From JAJFFW01 sp965263375 (GTDB lineage: Bacteria; Pseudomonadota; Alphaproteobacteria; Caulobacterales; Parvularculaceae), in assembly GCA_965263375.1 (NCBI GenBank), contig OZ253669.1, positions 1,364,001-1,428,000 of the forward strand: 64,000 nucleotides of DNA, in the 5' to 3' direction. A program made the position numbers and the translations under genes. Positions 51,486-59,773 of this stretch are shown one piece after another (position 1 is the stretch's first letter; each line of letters starts with the position of its first letter). Under the pieces are notes generated by a model. It worked only from the letters and a program-made list of their open reading frames with translations. It was not told the DNA's origin and searched no databases.

Positions 51486-52808
51486 TTAATTTGTTCCCAT
51501 GCGGCGGCGCACAGCGGCGCTGTGGGCGGGGAAACCCTCATAATCGGCGAGTGTCACCGCCGTTGGCGCCAACGTATCAAAACCTTCTTTGGTGGCTTGA
51601 ACAAAAGAAGTGCGCTTTTGAAAATCCGGCACGCCAAGGCAAGACGCGCTGCGCGCCATGCCGCCAGTGGGCAAAATAGCGTTGGTGCCAGCGCAGAAAT
51701 TGCCAAGGGTAATCGGTGCGTGAACGCCCATCATAATCTCGCCCGCATTCGTTATAGCGTCGAGCATACGTTCCGGGTTATCTGTTAACAGCTCCAAGTG
51801 CTCCGGTGCGAATGCGTTGATAAATTCAATTGCTTCTTCTTCCGTCCGGGTCCAGAGGATGCGCGAGCGTGACTGGAAGTTCGCCGTTATAAATTCGCGC
51901 CGTTGCTCGGGAAGCGCGGCGACGAGATCCGGCAGATACCCGGCAACCTTGTCAGCATAGTCTTTACTTGGCGTAACAAGAACGGCGCAGGAATCTGGCC
52001 CGTGTTCTGCTTCGATAAGAATATCATAGGCGGCGATTTCCGCGTCCACCGTTTCATCCGCGAAGACGACGGACTCGCTGGGGCCCGCTGGCACGCCAGG
52101 ATCAATCACGCCTATCAGCGCGCGTTTCGCAGCGGTGACATAGGAATTGCCAGGCCCCAAAACCTTTGGCGCGCGAGGGATTGATTCTGTGCCATAGGCG
52201 AGCGCCGCGATCGATTGAATGCCGCCGACCCTGTAAACCTCTTCAACGCCAGCCATTTGCGCAGCAACCAATGTCGCTGCATCTACCTCGCCATTAGGGC
52301 CAGGCGGTGTGACAACGATGGGCCGGGCGACACCAGCGACAACAGCCGGAATTGTCAGCATCATGACAACAGATGGGAAGGAACCTTTGCCGCGGGGGAC
52401 GTAAAGCGCCACGCAATCAAGCGGCAAAGTCCGCTCGCCCACCACCACGCCGGGGGCGACTTCAGTGCGGATCACGCTCTCGCCAAGTTGATCGCGGTGC
52501 GCTTTTTCGATATTCGCGACCGCAACGCGAATAGCCTGCGTCACATCATCGGGGATCGCGGCTTTTGCGGCCTCAAATTCTTCTGGTTGAACCCGCAAGG
52601 GAAGATCGCCAAGGTCCACCTTATCAAACTCTAGCGTCATGGCGCGCACGGCCGCATCGCCCTGATTGCGAACCCGCTCGATGAGAGGTTTTACATAATC
52701 AAGAAGGTCGGAAATATCCGCTTCCGATCTGGAGAGCAGCATCTCCCGGTCGTCATCTTTAAGGTCGTGCCAGGCTTGGACTTTGGTCTGAAAGGCTTGC
52801 GCGCTCAA
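51486..52808 (-). CDS. histidinol dehydrogenase paralogue with altered active site
   Basis: Protein of 440 residues, clearly of the HisD family (GPGNSYVTAAKRALIG, AGPSESVVFADETVDA, EHGPDSCAVLVTP, APEHLELLT, GVPDFQKRTSF). Catalytic E and H in APEHL and two zinc ligands (the H of AEHGPDS and of FPAHSAAV) are kept. But the zinc-ligand Gln is Glu (IEAEH), the Asp is Asn (LGNFCAG), and the substrate His of GTNHVLPT is Ala (GTNAILPT). Together with YVPRGKGSFPSV near residue 140 this suggests a paralogue acting on another substrate. Start is TTG with GGAG upstream. It leads the operon of HAD-IGPD and IGPD-like genes. Confidence 0.8.
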   Translation of the reverse strand: MSAQAFQTKVQAWHDLKDDDREMLLSRSEADISDLLDYVKPLIERVRNQGDAAVRAMTLEFDKVDLGDLPLRVQPEEFEAAKAAIPDDVTQAIRVAVANIEKAHRDQLGESVIRTEVAPGVVVGERTLPLDCVALYVPRGKGSFPSVVMMLTIPAVVAGVARPIVVTPPGPNGEVDAATLVAAQMAGVEEVYRVGGIQSIAALAYGTESIPRAPKVLGPGNSYVTAAKRALIGVIDPGVPAGPSESVVFADETVDAEIAAYDILIEAEHGPDSCAVLVTPSKDYADKVAGYLPDLVAALPEQRREFITANFQSRSRILWTRTEEEAIEFINAFAPEHLELLTDNPERMLDAITNAGEIMMGVHAPITLGNFCAGTNAILPTGGMARSASCLGVPDFQKRTSFVQATKEGFDTLAPTAVTLADYEGFPAHSAAVRRRMGTN

Positions 52809-52852
52809 AATAGTCTCCGAAAATCAAAAGGTTGGCCGAGTGGTTGCGCAAA

Positions 52853-52866
52853 GTAAGCAAGCTTAC
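52853..52866. promoter_or_regulatory. candidate operator upstream of the HisD-like operon
   Basis: GTAAGC-AA-GCTTAC is a short perfect palindrome flanked by GCG/CGC, 45-58 bases before the HisD-like start and in the divergent region shared with the DUF2147 gene. It would suit a repressor or activator dimer. Confidence 0.35.
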
Positions 52867-53102
52867 GCGCGCGCCCGCGCACGGCGGCAATGGCGCTAAT
52901 TACCAGAGCCGGGCGGTACGCACAATAAAGAGCGGCTGTGGCGTGTTTGTTCCATAGTAAAGACGTTTTGTGTCGACCAATTTTCGCCCATTTTCAAATT
53001 CAAGTTATGCCCGGCTGACTTTGAAAAACGGTCAGCCAAGTCTTTTGAAACTGTCCACTGAAATGGGGCAAAACCAATCAAAGGGAATGTAAGGACAGAT
53101 TT

Positions 53103-53600
53103 ATGCTTTTCCGATTTTTGCGACTTTTTTCTTTTAATGGCGCCCTTTGGTTGGGCTTGGTTCTAATAACAAGTGCTTCGGCCGCGCCCCTTGAGGGGAC
53201 GTTTAATACGGGACAATCAGGGGCTGATGGCGGCGCTGATGGAACGCTTGATGTTAAGTTTAACCCTTGCAAGGAAAATCCCGCCCTTGTTTGTGGAACG
53301 GTCGTTCGTGTGGTCAATGACGATCCTGCAGATACCAAAACAAAAATGCCAGACGGTAGCGATTTGTTGGGTTTTGTGATGGTGAAAGGTCTGAAAGACA
53401 AAGGGGAGGGCAAATATCGTGGGGGTAAGATCAATGCCGTTGCTGAGTCCCTTCATTCAGGAGAAATGGCTTGGTATGGGCTTAAGGTCGATGTTCTGGA
53501 AGATGGCCGACTGGAGATGAAGGGTTGCGTGGGCTTTATTTGCCCTGAAACGTTTTTCTGGGCGCCCGCCGATCCATTGGAGCCGGTCAGCGAGCACTAA
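53103..53600 (+). CDS. DUF2147 family secreted protein
   Basis: Exported protein of 165 residues with a signal peptide (hydrophobic stretch near 14-25, cleavage after SASA). The mature part fits DUF2147, a small secreted beta-rich domain of unknown function (EGTFNTGQSGADGG, then GKYRGGKINAVAESL and GCVGFICPETFFW). Cysteines appear in CKENPALVCG and GCVGFIC. The gene is divergent from the HisD-like operon with 294 bases between. It has no operon partner. Confidence 0.8.
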   Translation: MLFRFLRLFSFNGALWLGLVLITSASAAPLEGTFNTGQSGADGGADGTLDVKFNPCKENPALVCGTVVRVVNDDPADTKTKMPDGSDLLGFVMVKGLKDKGEGKYRGGKINAVAESLHSGEMAWYGLKVDVLEDGRLEMKGCVGFICPETFFWAPADPLEPVSEH

Positions 53601-53697
53601 AATTATCGCCGCGGCAACCAAACCCGCGTGGAGAAAGTAGCGCTGATAGTATTATTGGCGCGCAATCTTCTCATATCCGGTAGCCATGCTTTAAACC

Positions 53698-56600
53698 TTA
53701 AACCCGTCTTAAATCCAAGGTGATTGGAAACTCTGGCGAGGCGGGCGGTTCACGCAAGACATAGGCGCCTGGCGCGCTTGAGAACGGGAAGAACCGGGAC
53801 TTGCGGCGACCATCGGCTTCCGCCGCATTAACCGGTTGCGTCTCGAAATTTCGTCCCCCTGGGTGCACGGCATGGTAGACACACCCGCCCACGGACTGGT
53901 TGTTCCAAGTATCGAAGATATCGAAGGTCAGCTGTCCGGGCGGCAAGATGGTCGGATGCAGGCAGGAGGGCGGTAACCAGGTGCGATAGCGTAGGCCTGC
54001 GATCTTTTGCGCCGGATCTTCTGTCGAAGTTAGGGGCACGCGTACGCCGTTGCAAGCGAGCTGATAACGCGCCTCATCTATACCGGTGATAAGTGCTTGC
54101 ACCCGTTCAACGGAGCTGTCGACAAAGCGCGCTGTGCCGCCGCTAGCGTTTTCCTCGCCAAGGACATGCCATAATTCCAGGGCAGAACGCAGTTCAAGAC
54201 TGACGCCTTCCGCCTCGATCGTACCGATGAGGGGAAAGCGAAACTCATATTGTGCATCGAACCAGGAAGGATCAAGGGCGACGCCGAGTCCGTCGGTAAT
54301 CTCTTGTATTACGGCGCAAAGATCCTTGTGCAGAAAGTAAGGCAGCAAATACCGGTCATGAAGCTCAGTGCCGAAGCGAATAAGCGGCGCCGTATAGGGT
54401 TTTCGCCAGAACCACGCGATAAGGGCGCGCAAGAGGAGTTGCTGGGCAAGGTTCATGCGCGGGTGCGGCGGCATTTCAAAGCCCCGGAATTCAACTAGGC
54501 CAAGGCGGCCTGTTGGTCCATCCGGTGAATAGAGTTTGTCGATGCAAATCTCTGAGCGGTGAGTGTTGCCGGAAACATCCGTCAATAGGTGGCGAAAAAT
54601 ACGGTCGACCAGCCATGGCGGACGATCGGCGGCGGTTGCGTTTAGCGGATCGGGGATTTGGTTCAGCGCGATCTCTAGCTCATAAAGCGACTCATAGCGC
54701 CCTTCATCGACCCGCGGCGCCTGGCTGGTTGGCCCGATAAACATTCCCGCAAAGAAATAAGACAGCGACGGGTGGTTCTGCCAATAACGAAGGAGGGAGG
54801 CTAAAACATCCGGTCTTCGCAAGAAGGGGCTGTCTGCTGGTGTTGCGCCGCCAACAACAATATGGGCGCCGCCGCCAGAGCCTGTGGGCCGACCATCGAG
54901 CATAAATTTTGATGCTTCAAGTCGGCACTCTCGTGCTGCTTCATAGAGCGCCTCGTTAATCGCGACTTGTTCTTTCCATGTGGCGGAAGGGTGGATGTTG
55001 ACCTCAATCACTCCAGGGTCAGGGGTGACTTTAATAACCTTAAGGCGCGGATCATCCGGTGGCGGATAACCTTCTAGGTGGATTGGCACGCCTGCGTTTT
55101 CTGCCGCTTCTTCAATAGCGGCGGTAAGGTCGACAAATTCATCGGCGCTGCGAACGGGCGGTAAGAAAACATGGACAACGCCGTCCCGCGGCTCGACGCT
55201 AAGGGCGGTGCGGATTTCCGGCCCGGCGCCGTAAAAGAACCCGCCCGGCGGAACATCTTCCATCGGCGTTTGTTCCCGTTGGGCGCGCCAGCGTTCATAG
55301 GCCGCGATATCATCTTCATTTGCGTCCATCATCGCCTCATCATTTGCGGGCGCGCCGCCTTCTGAAACGAATGGCCCATCATTGCGCTGTTGAAGGCGTG
55401 GGATTGGCGATGGCAAAGCGCCCCGCGCAGCAAAGGGGTCAAGCGGAATTATTTCCGGCCTGCTTGCTGGGTCGAGCCAAGTCAGTGAGTTAAGCGGCAG
55501 ACGAAATCCCACCGGGCTGTCGCCTGGGTGAAGATAGATTTTTCCACGGCGGGTACGCCATTTTTCGCTGACCCACTTAAAGGCGCGGCGGTTTTTATTA
55601 GGGTCATTGCGGCGCGCGCGGGCCTGGGCCGCCTGAACTGGCAGCACCATGGCGACCGGCGCAGTGATGCCGCGTTCAAAAACGCGCATCAATCGCGCCC
55701 GCTCTTGGGGGTCTTCAAGTTTATTATTATCCGGATCAAGATTTTCTGGCAGGCTCGCTTCGCGCATCATAAAAGCGGCTGGGTCTTCATAGGCTGGGGC
55801 GGCGCATTCTTGCTCGATACCTAAGGCATCACATAAAGCATGGGTAAAGGCGGCGGCTTCTTGATAGCCGGCGTTTTGCGGGGCGTCTTCTCTGGCGATA
55901 AGGCTGACATCTTCCCAAAGGGGTTCTTTATCATCCCGCCAATATAGGGCGAACGCCCAGCGAGGCAGCTGCTCGCCCGGATACCACTTGCCTTGACCAT
56001 ATTGTAAGAGGCCGTCTGGTGCAAAGCGATCACGCAGCTTACGGATTAACTGGTCCGCATAGGCGCGTTTGGTCGGCCCGACCGCATCGATATTCCATTC
56101 CCCGGCGTCTCTGTCTTGATCCGCTACGAAGGTGGGCTCGCCCCCCATGGTGAGGCGCACATCATCTTTGACAAGAATTTTGTCGACTTCCTCGCCCGCC
56201 GACACAACGGCTTTCCACTGGTCGTCATTATAGGGCAGGGTGACACGAGGCGTCTCATAAAGGCGTTTGATCGACATTTCAAAGTCGAACTCGACCTCAC
56301 AGGCTTCGTGGCCGCCATCGATTGGCGCGGCGCTTTGCGGAGCAGGCGTCGCCGCCAGCGGAATATAGCCTTCCGCCGCAAAGAAGCCAGATGTAGCGTC
56401 AAGCCCGATCCATCCTGCGCCAGGGATATAGGCTTCCGTCCAAGCATGGAGATCAGTGAAGTCCCGCGTCGGTCCTGGCGATCCGTCTAAGGAGGGAACA
56501 TCTTCTTTCAATTGGATAAGGTAACCGGACACAAACCGCGCCGCTATGCCTAGACGGCGTAATAGGGCCGCGAGAAGCCAGCTTGAGTCCCGGCAAGAAC

Positions 56601-57153
56601 CGCGATTTTTCTCAAGGGTCTCTTCGGGCGTTTGCACGCCAGGCTCCATCCGGATTGTATAGTTGATGTCATCGGCTACGCGCTGGTTGATCGCGACAAG
56701 ATAGTCGATGGTAAGTTGTTCAACGCCGGGCTTGCCGCGCCAGAATTCACGCTCTTGCTGGACACGTTTTTCAAAAAGCGGCCCGCCCGTTACCGGCGCA
56801 AGATAGGGGGTGAGGTCCTTTTGGGTCGCTTCATCATAAAGGAAGGGCGCTCGTTGCGCTTCTTCTTCAACGAAGAAATCAAAGGGGTTCATGGGCGTTA
56901 AGTTCGCGACAAGGTCAACGCAGACCTCAAATGATCTTGTGCGCTCTGGAAAGACAAGGCGCGCCAAGTAATTTCCGAAAGGATCCTGCTGCCAATTTAG
57001 GAAATGCTCCGCCGGCTCGATGGTCAAGCCATAGCTCTCAATGGGAGTGCGTGAATGAGGTGCAGGTCGCAGCCTGACCGTTTGTGGCCCCAAATTGATT
57101 AGTTTGTCATAGCTGTAACGCGTTTTATGTGTAAGCGCCGCTTTTATTGTCAT
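53698..57153 (-). CDS. transglutaminase-like protein with DUF2126 domain
   Basis: Large protein of 1151 residues. Residues 1-85 are a Bact_transglu_N domain, 145-260 a transglutaminase core with the catalytic triad C187 (NRGSCRDSSWL), H236 (DLHAWTEAY) and D252 (GLDATSG). The rest (about 340-1151) is DUF2126, with PRWAFALYWRDDKEPLWEDV and MPPHPRMNLAQQLLLRALIAWF typical. This protein usually belongs to a set that includes a circularly permuted ATP-grasp protein, an alpha-E domain protein, a second transglutaminase and Anbu. Here only Anbu is nearby, so the other genes are elsewhere or lost. Confidence 0.92.
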   Translation of the reverse strand: MTIKAALTHKTRYSYDKLINLGPQTVRLRPAPHSRTPIESYGLTIEPAEHFLNWQQDPFGNYLARLVFPERTRSFEVCVDLVANLTPMNPFDFFVEEEAQRAPFLYDEATQKDLTPYLAPVTGGPLFEKRVQQEREFWRGKPGVEQLTIDYLVAINQRVADDINYTIRMEPGVQTPEETLEKNRGSCRDSSWLLAALLRRLGIAARFVSGYLIQLKEDVPSLDGSPGPTRDFTDLHAWTEAYIPGAGWIGLDATSGFFAAEGYIPLAATPAPQSAAPIDGGHEACEVEFDFEMSIKRLYETPRVTLPYNDDQWKAVVSAGEEVDKILVKDDVRLTMGGEPTFVADQDRDAGEWNIDAVGPTKRAYADQLIRKLRDRFAPDGLLQYGQGKWYPGEQLPRWAFALYWRDDKEPLWEDVSLIAREDAPQNAGYQEAAAFTHALCDALGIEQECAAPAYEDPAAFMMREASLPENLDPDNNKLEDPQERARLMRVFERGITAPVAMVLPVQAAQARARRNDPNKNRRAFKWVSEKWRTRRGKIYLHPGDSPVGFRLPLNSLTWLDPASRPEIIPLDPFAARGALPSPIPRLQQRNDGPFVSEGGAPANDEAMMDANEDDIAAYERWRAQREQTPMEDVPPGGFFYGAGPEIRTALSVEPRDGVVHVFLPPVRSADEFVDLTAAIEEAAENAGVPIHLEGYPPPDDPRLKVIKVTPDPGVIEVNIHPSATWKEQVAINEALYEAARECRLEASKFMLDGRPTGSGGGAHIVVGGATPADSPFLRRPDVLASLLRYWQNHPSLSYFFAGMFIGPTSQAPRVDEGRYESLYELEIALNQIPDPLNATAADRPPWLVDRIFRHLLTDVSGNTHRSEICIDKLYSPDGPTGRLGLVEFRGFEMPPHPRMNLAQQLLLRALIAWFWRKPYTAPLIRFGTELHDRYLLPYFLHKDLCAVIQEITDGLGVALDPSWFDAQYEFRFPLIGTIEAEGVSLELRSALELWHVLGEENASGGTARFVDSSVERVQALITGIDEARYQLACNGVRVPLTSTEDPAQKIAGLRYRTWLPPSCLHPTILPPGQLTFDIFDTWNNQSVGGCVYHAVHPGGRNFETQPVNAAEADGRRKSRFFPFSSAPGAYVLREPPASPEFPITLDLRRV

Positions 57154-57655
57154 GACCCCAGCCTTTTTTGAAAAATCTTACTAACACTATATTTTCCACT
57201 TGCTCGGGCGTTCCATAGACTTCTTATGGTTAATTTACCTTAACTATAACAGTTTTCCGTTCATTAAAGACCCTGTGATTGGCTTTAAATTACTGATTTG
57301 TGACAAAATAGGTCGATTTATGCCCCCACAGCGCGGAGAATCGGCGCCAAACTATAAAGCTTAGCGATGGGATTGCGTGTTTTAGGGCGAAACCCGTTAA
57401 ATATGCGCTGGATTTAACTCTTTTTTCCCCGCCTTGTTGCGCTGCGTTACAATGCGGCTTTATGCATTAGGGTGGGACCGCGGAAGGCTTTGTATAGTGG
57501 ATTTTCCGGGCGACGGTTTTGCGAATGGCGGTTTTATTGATGATGGTTTCGCCTCTCCTGGGGGGAGCGTTCAAGGATCGCAAGTAGGATTTCAAGGCGA
57601 CGGCTTTCAAAGCGGCTTTATCAGTGATGGCGTATTAGGAGTAGAGGCGGAAAAC
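57154..57655. other. divergent region between DUF2126 protein and Anbu, with an in-frame GDGF repeat
   Basis: AT-rich in its first half; a TTAA-N6-TTAA pattern lies at 57230-57243. From about 57452 the sequence is open in the Anbu frame and encodes a glycine-rich, twice repeated pattern (GDGFANGGFIDDG, GDGFQSGFISDG) right up to the Anbu ATG. The copies differ mostly at synonymous positions. It may be an N-terminal extension of Anbu or a separate leader. Confidence 0.4.
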
Positions 57656-58411
57656 ATGACTTATTGCGTAGCTTTGCGTTTAAAAGCTGGCTTGGTGATG
57701 TTGTCAGACACACGCACCAATGCGGGCGTTGATAATATTTCGCGATTTCGCAAGATGTTCACTTGGTCGGTGCCGGGCGAGCGCGCAGTTGCGATAATGA
57801 CGGCTGGCAATCTGGCGGTAACACAGTCGGTAATTTCTCGTCTTCAAAATGCGATTGATGATCCCAACAATCAATATGAGACGATTTTAACAGCACCCTC
57901 GATTTATCGTATTGCTGAGATGGTGGGCGATTTGATGCAGGACGCTCAAAATCGCTGGGGGCCGGGGCTAAGTTCAATGAATGAGTCCGGTTTCGCCACG
58001 ATGATTGTTGCTGGTCAACGGGCGGGCGGGGAGCCGCGCCTGTTTATGGTCTATTCAGCGGGCAATTTTATTGAGGCGACCGACGATACGCCATACCTGC
58101 AATTGGGTGAATTGAAGTACGGCAAGCCGATCATCGACAGGGTCATCAATTCAGACTCCAGTTTGGAAGATGGGTTGACAGCGTGTCTGCTTTCAATGGA
58201 CTCAACCCTGCGCTCTAACCTGTCGGTGGGCATGCCTGTTGATCTTGCCATAATTCCAGAGGGGCAATATGGCTTTTCTGAACAAAGGCGCATCGAAGCG
58301 GAAGATGAAAATTTCCGCGCGCTGAGCGATGCGTGGTCAAACTCCTTAAAAGACGCCTTTATCAATATGCGTGCGCTTCCCAAATGGGAAGGCAATGGGA
58401 CTGACGTCTAG
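57656..58411 (+). CDS. Anbu proteasome-type peptidase
   Basis: Ancestral beta-subunit-like (Anbu) N-terminal nucleophile hydrolase of 251 residues from the ATG at 57656, giving MTYCVALRLKAGLVMLSDTR. The Thr after Met is the likely nucleophile. SDTRTNAGVDNISRFRKM carries the Asp and Lys of the proteasome-type active site. It forms open helical or ring-like assemblies in other species. AGAGGCGG lies upstream of the ATG. The frame stays open for another 222 bases upstream (to 57434) with a glycine-rich repeated sequence. It is divergent from the transglutaminase/DUF2126 gene, a conserved genomic partner. Confidence 0.9.
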   Translation: MTYCVALRLKAGLVMLSDTRTNAGVDNISRFRKMFTWSVPGERAVAIMTAGNLAVTQSVISRLQNAIDDPNNQYETILTAPSIYRIAEMVGDLMQDAQNRWGPGLSSMNESGFATMIVAGQRAGGEPRLFMVYSAGNFIEATDDTPYLQLGELKYGKPIIDRVINSDSSLEDGLTACLLSMDSTLRSNLSVGMPVDLAIIPEGQYGFSEQRRIEAEDENFRALSDAWSNSLKDAFINMRALPKWEGNGTDV

Positions 58412-59745
58412 CGTTCTGAAAATGCGCCGTCTAATGAGTTTGCAACCGGCTTCAGCAGGTAAGTCATTAACGAGCGTGAGCGGGTGATGACCTTCACTTG
58501 AATTTCCATGCCTGCGCTCAATTTTTCCGTCAACGCGCGTTCCTTGCGGGTTTGGTTCTCAACTGCAATTTTCGCCTTGTAGTAATACTCGCCCGTGCGT
58601 TCATCGAGGAATGTATCGGCTGAGATGTGCGAGACCACGCCCTTAAGAACGCCGTGGCGTTTTGGGTCAAATGTGGTGACCGTAATTTCCGCCTGTTGGC
58701 CAAGATCAATATGGCCAATATCTTTTGGATTAAGGCGTACTTCGCCGATAAGAGTTGTATTAGAAGGGACGATCTGTGCGATCACTGTGCCTGGGCGCAC
58801 CACAGCGCCAGCGCCGCCGACAGCAATGTCATTGACGACGCCGTCCACTGGTGCGCGGATAACGAGGCGGGCGTCGCGGTCCTTTGAGGAGACGATGGAT
58901 TGTTCAAGTTCTAGCAATTCTGCGAGCGCGCTTGTTCGTTCTTCGGCAGCTGCGTTTTGATATTGCGCCGCGACGCGGTCATGTTCCGCCTGCGCTGCTT
59001 GTAGGTCACGCTCAGCTTTTTCAAAACGAGACGCTGCGTCCGCAAGTGATGCGCGAGAGGATGAAAGGCTGGATTTCGCCTCTAACAAGGCTTGTTTTGA
59101 CGTGAAGCCGTCTTTGATGAGCTCGTCTTGGATTTTAAACTGCTCTCTAGACAGAGTAAGCTGTTCTTTTGCTTCTTTATGGGATGTTTTAGCGGCTTTA
59201 AATTCCGCCTCCGCTGAGGCAATGCGCGCGTCTAAACCCTTTAAGCTTTGCGTTTTTTCTTCCGTTGCAACATCGTAAAGCTTTTCGTTTTCCAAAACGA
59301 GTGACGGCCAGTTGTTTTTGTATGATGTAAAATCTGGCACTCTATTTTCAGCCATTGCGCCCAAACGTTCGATGCGGATTTTTAACCCTGCTTGACGCGT
59401 TACAAAACGCGCGTGGCTATCATCGGCGCTCTCGGGGCGTAGTTCTACAAGAGCCGCGCCAGTAGAAACACTCTCACCAGGCTGCACCAATATCTGTTTC
59501 ACGATGCCGCCTTCCAGGTGGGCGATTTCGCGTGTTTCTTCTAACGGCGCAATATTGCCCATCGCGATGGAAAACTCTCTTACCTGTGCAAGGTTAGATA
59601 GGACAAGCAACCCAATCATCAAGCTGCTGATGACAGTAAGCGCGGCGTTCACCAGATGTGGCGGCGCTCCTTCCTCCAACTCGATCGGCATAGACAGGCT
59701 CTGGCGTTCTCCAGTGGCTGTCGTTGCTTTGTTCTCGTTACTCAT
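58408..59745 (-). CDS. HlyD family type I secretion adaptor
   Basis: Periplasmic membrane-fusion protein of 445 residues. A single membrane helix near residues 32-50 (VISSLMIGLLVLSNLA), a lipoyl-like beta domain (HLEGGIVKQILVQPGESV), a long coiled-coil hairpin (about 120-290) and a C-terminal beta-barrel (IRAPVDGVVNDIAVGGAG, EITVTTFDPKRHG). I start at the ATG at 59745; the frame extends back to 59784, overlapping the ABC gene. It bridges the ABC exporter to a TolC-like outer membrane channel, not encoded here. Its stop overlaps the Anbu stop region by four bases, convergent. Confidence 0.92.
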   Translation of the reverse strand: MSNENKATTATGERQSLSMPIELEEGAPPHLVNAALTVISSLMIGLLVLSNLAQVREFSIAMGNIAPLEETREIAHLEGGIVKQILVQPGESVSTGAALVELRPESADDSHARFVTRQAGLKIRIERLGAMAENRVPDFTSYKNNWPSLVLENEKLYDVATEEKTQSLKGLDARIASAEAEFKAAKTSHKEAKEQLTLSREQFKIQDELIKDGFTSKQALLEAKSSLSSSRASLADAASRFEKAERDLQAAQAEHDRVAAQYQNAAAEERTSALAELLELEQSIVSSKDRDARLVIRAPVDGVVNDIAVGGAGAVVRPGTVIAQIVPSNTTLIGEVRLNPKDIGHIDLGQQAEITVTTFDPKRHGVLKGVVSHISADTFLDERTGEYYYKAKIAVENQTRKERALTEKLSAGMEIQVKVITRSRSLMTYLLKPVANSLDGAFSER

Positions 59746-59773
59746 CTGGTCAATTCCACACTTATCAATAACT

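Noticed and set aside
52831..52850. tRNA-like sequence GGTTGGCCGAGTGGTTGC
   Set aside because: It resembles the D-arm of a serine or leucine tRNA, but no anticodon arm, T-arm (GTTCGAATC) or acceptor complement follows.
57230..57243. CtrA-like TTAA-N6-TTAA site
   Set aside because: CtrA sites use a seven-base spacing and the flanks are poor, so the match is probably chance in AT-rich sequence.
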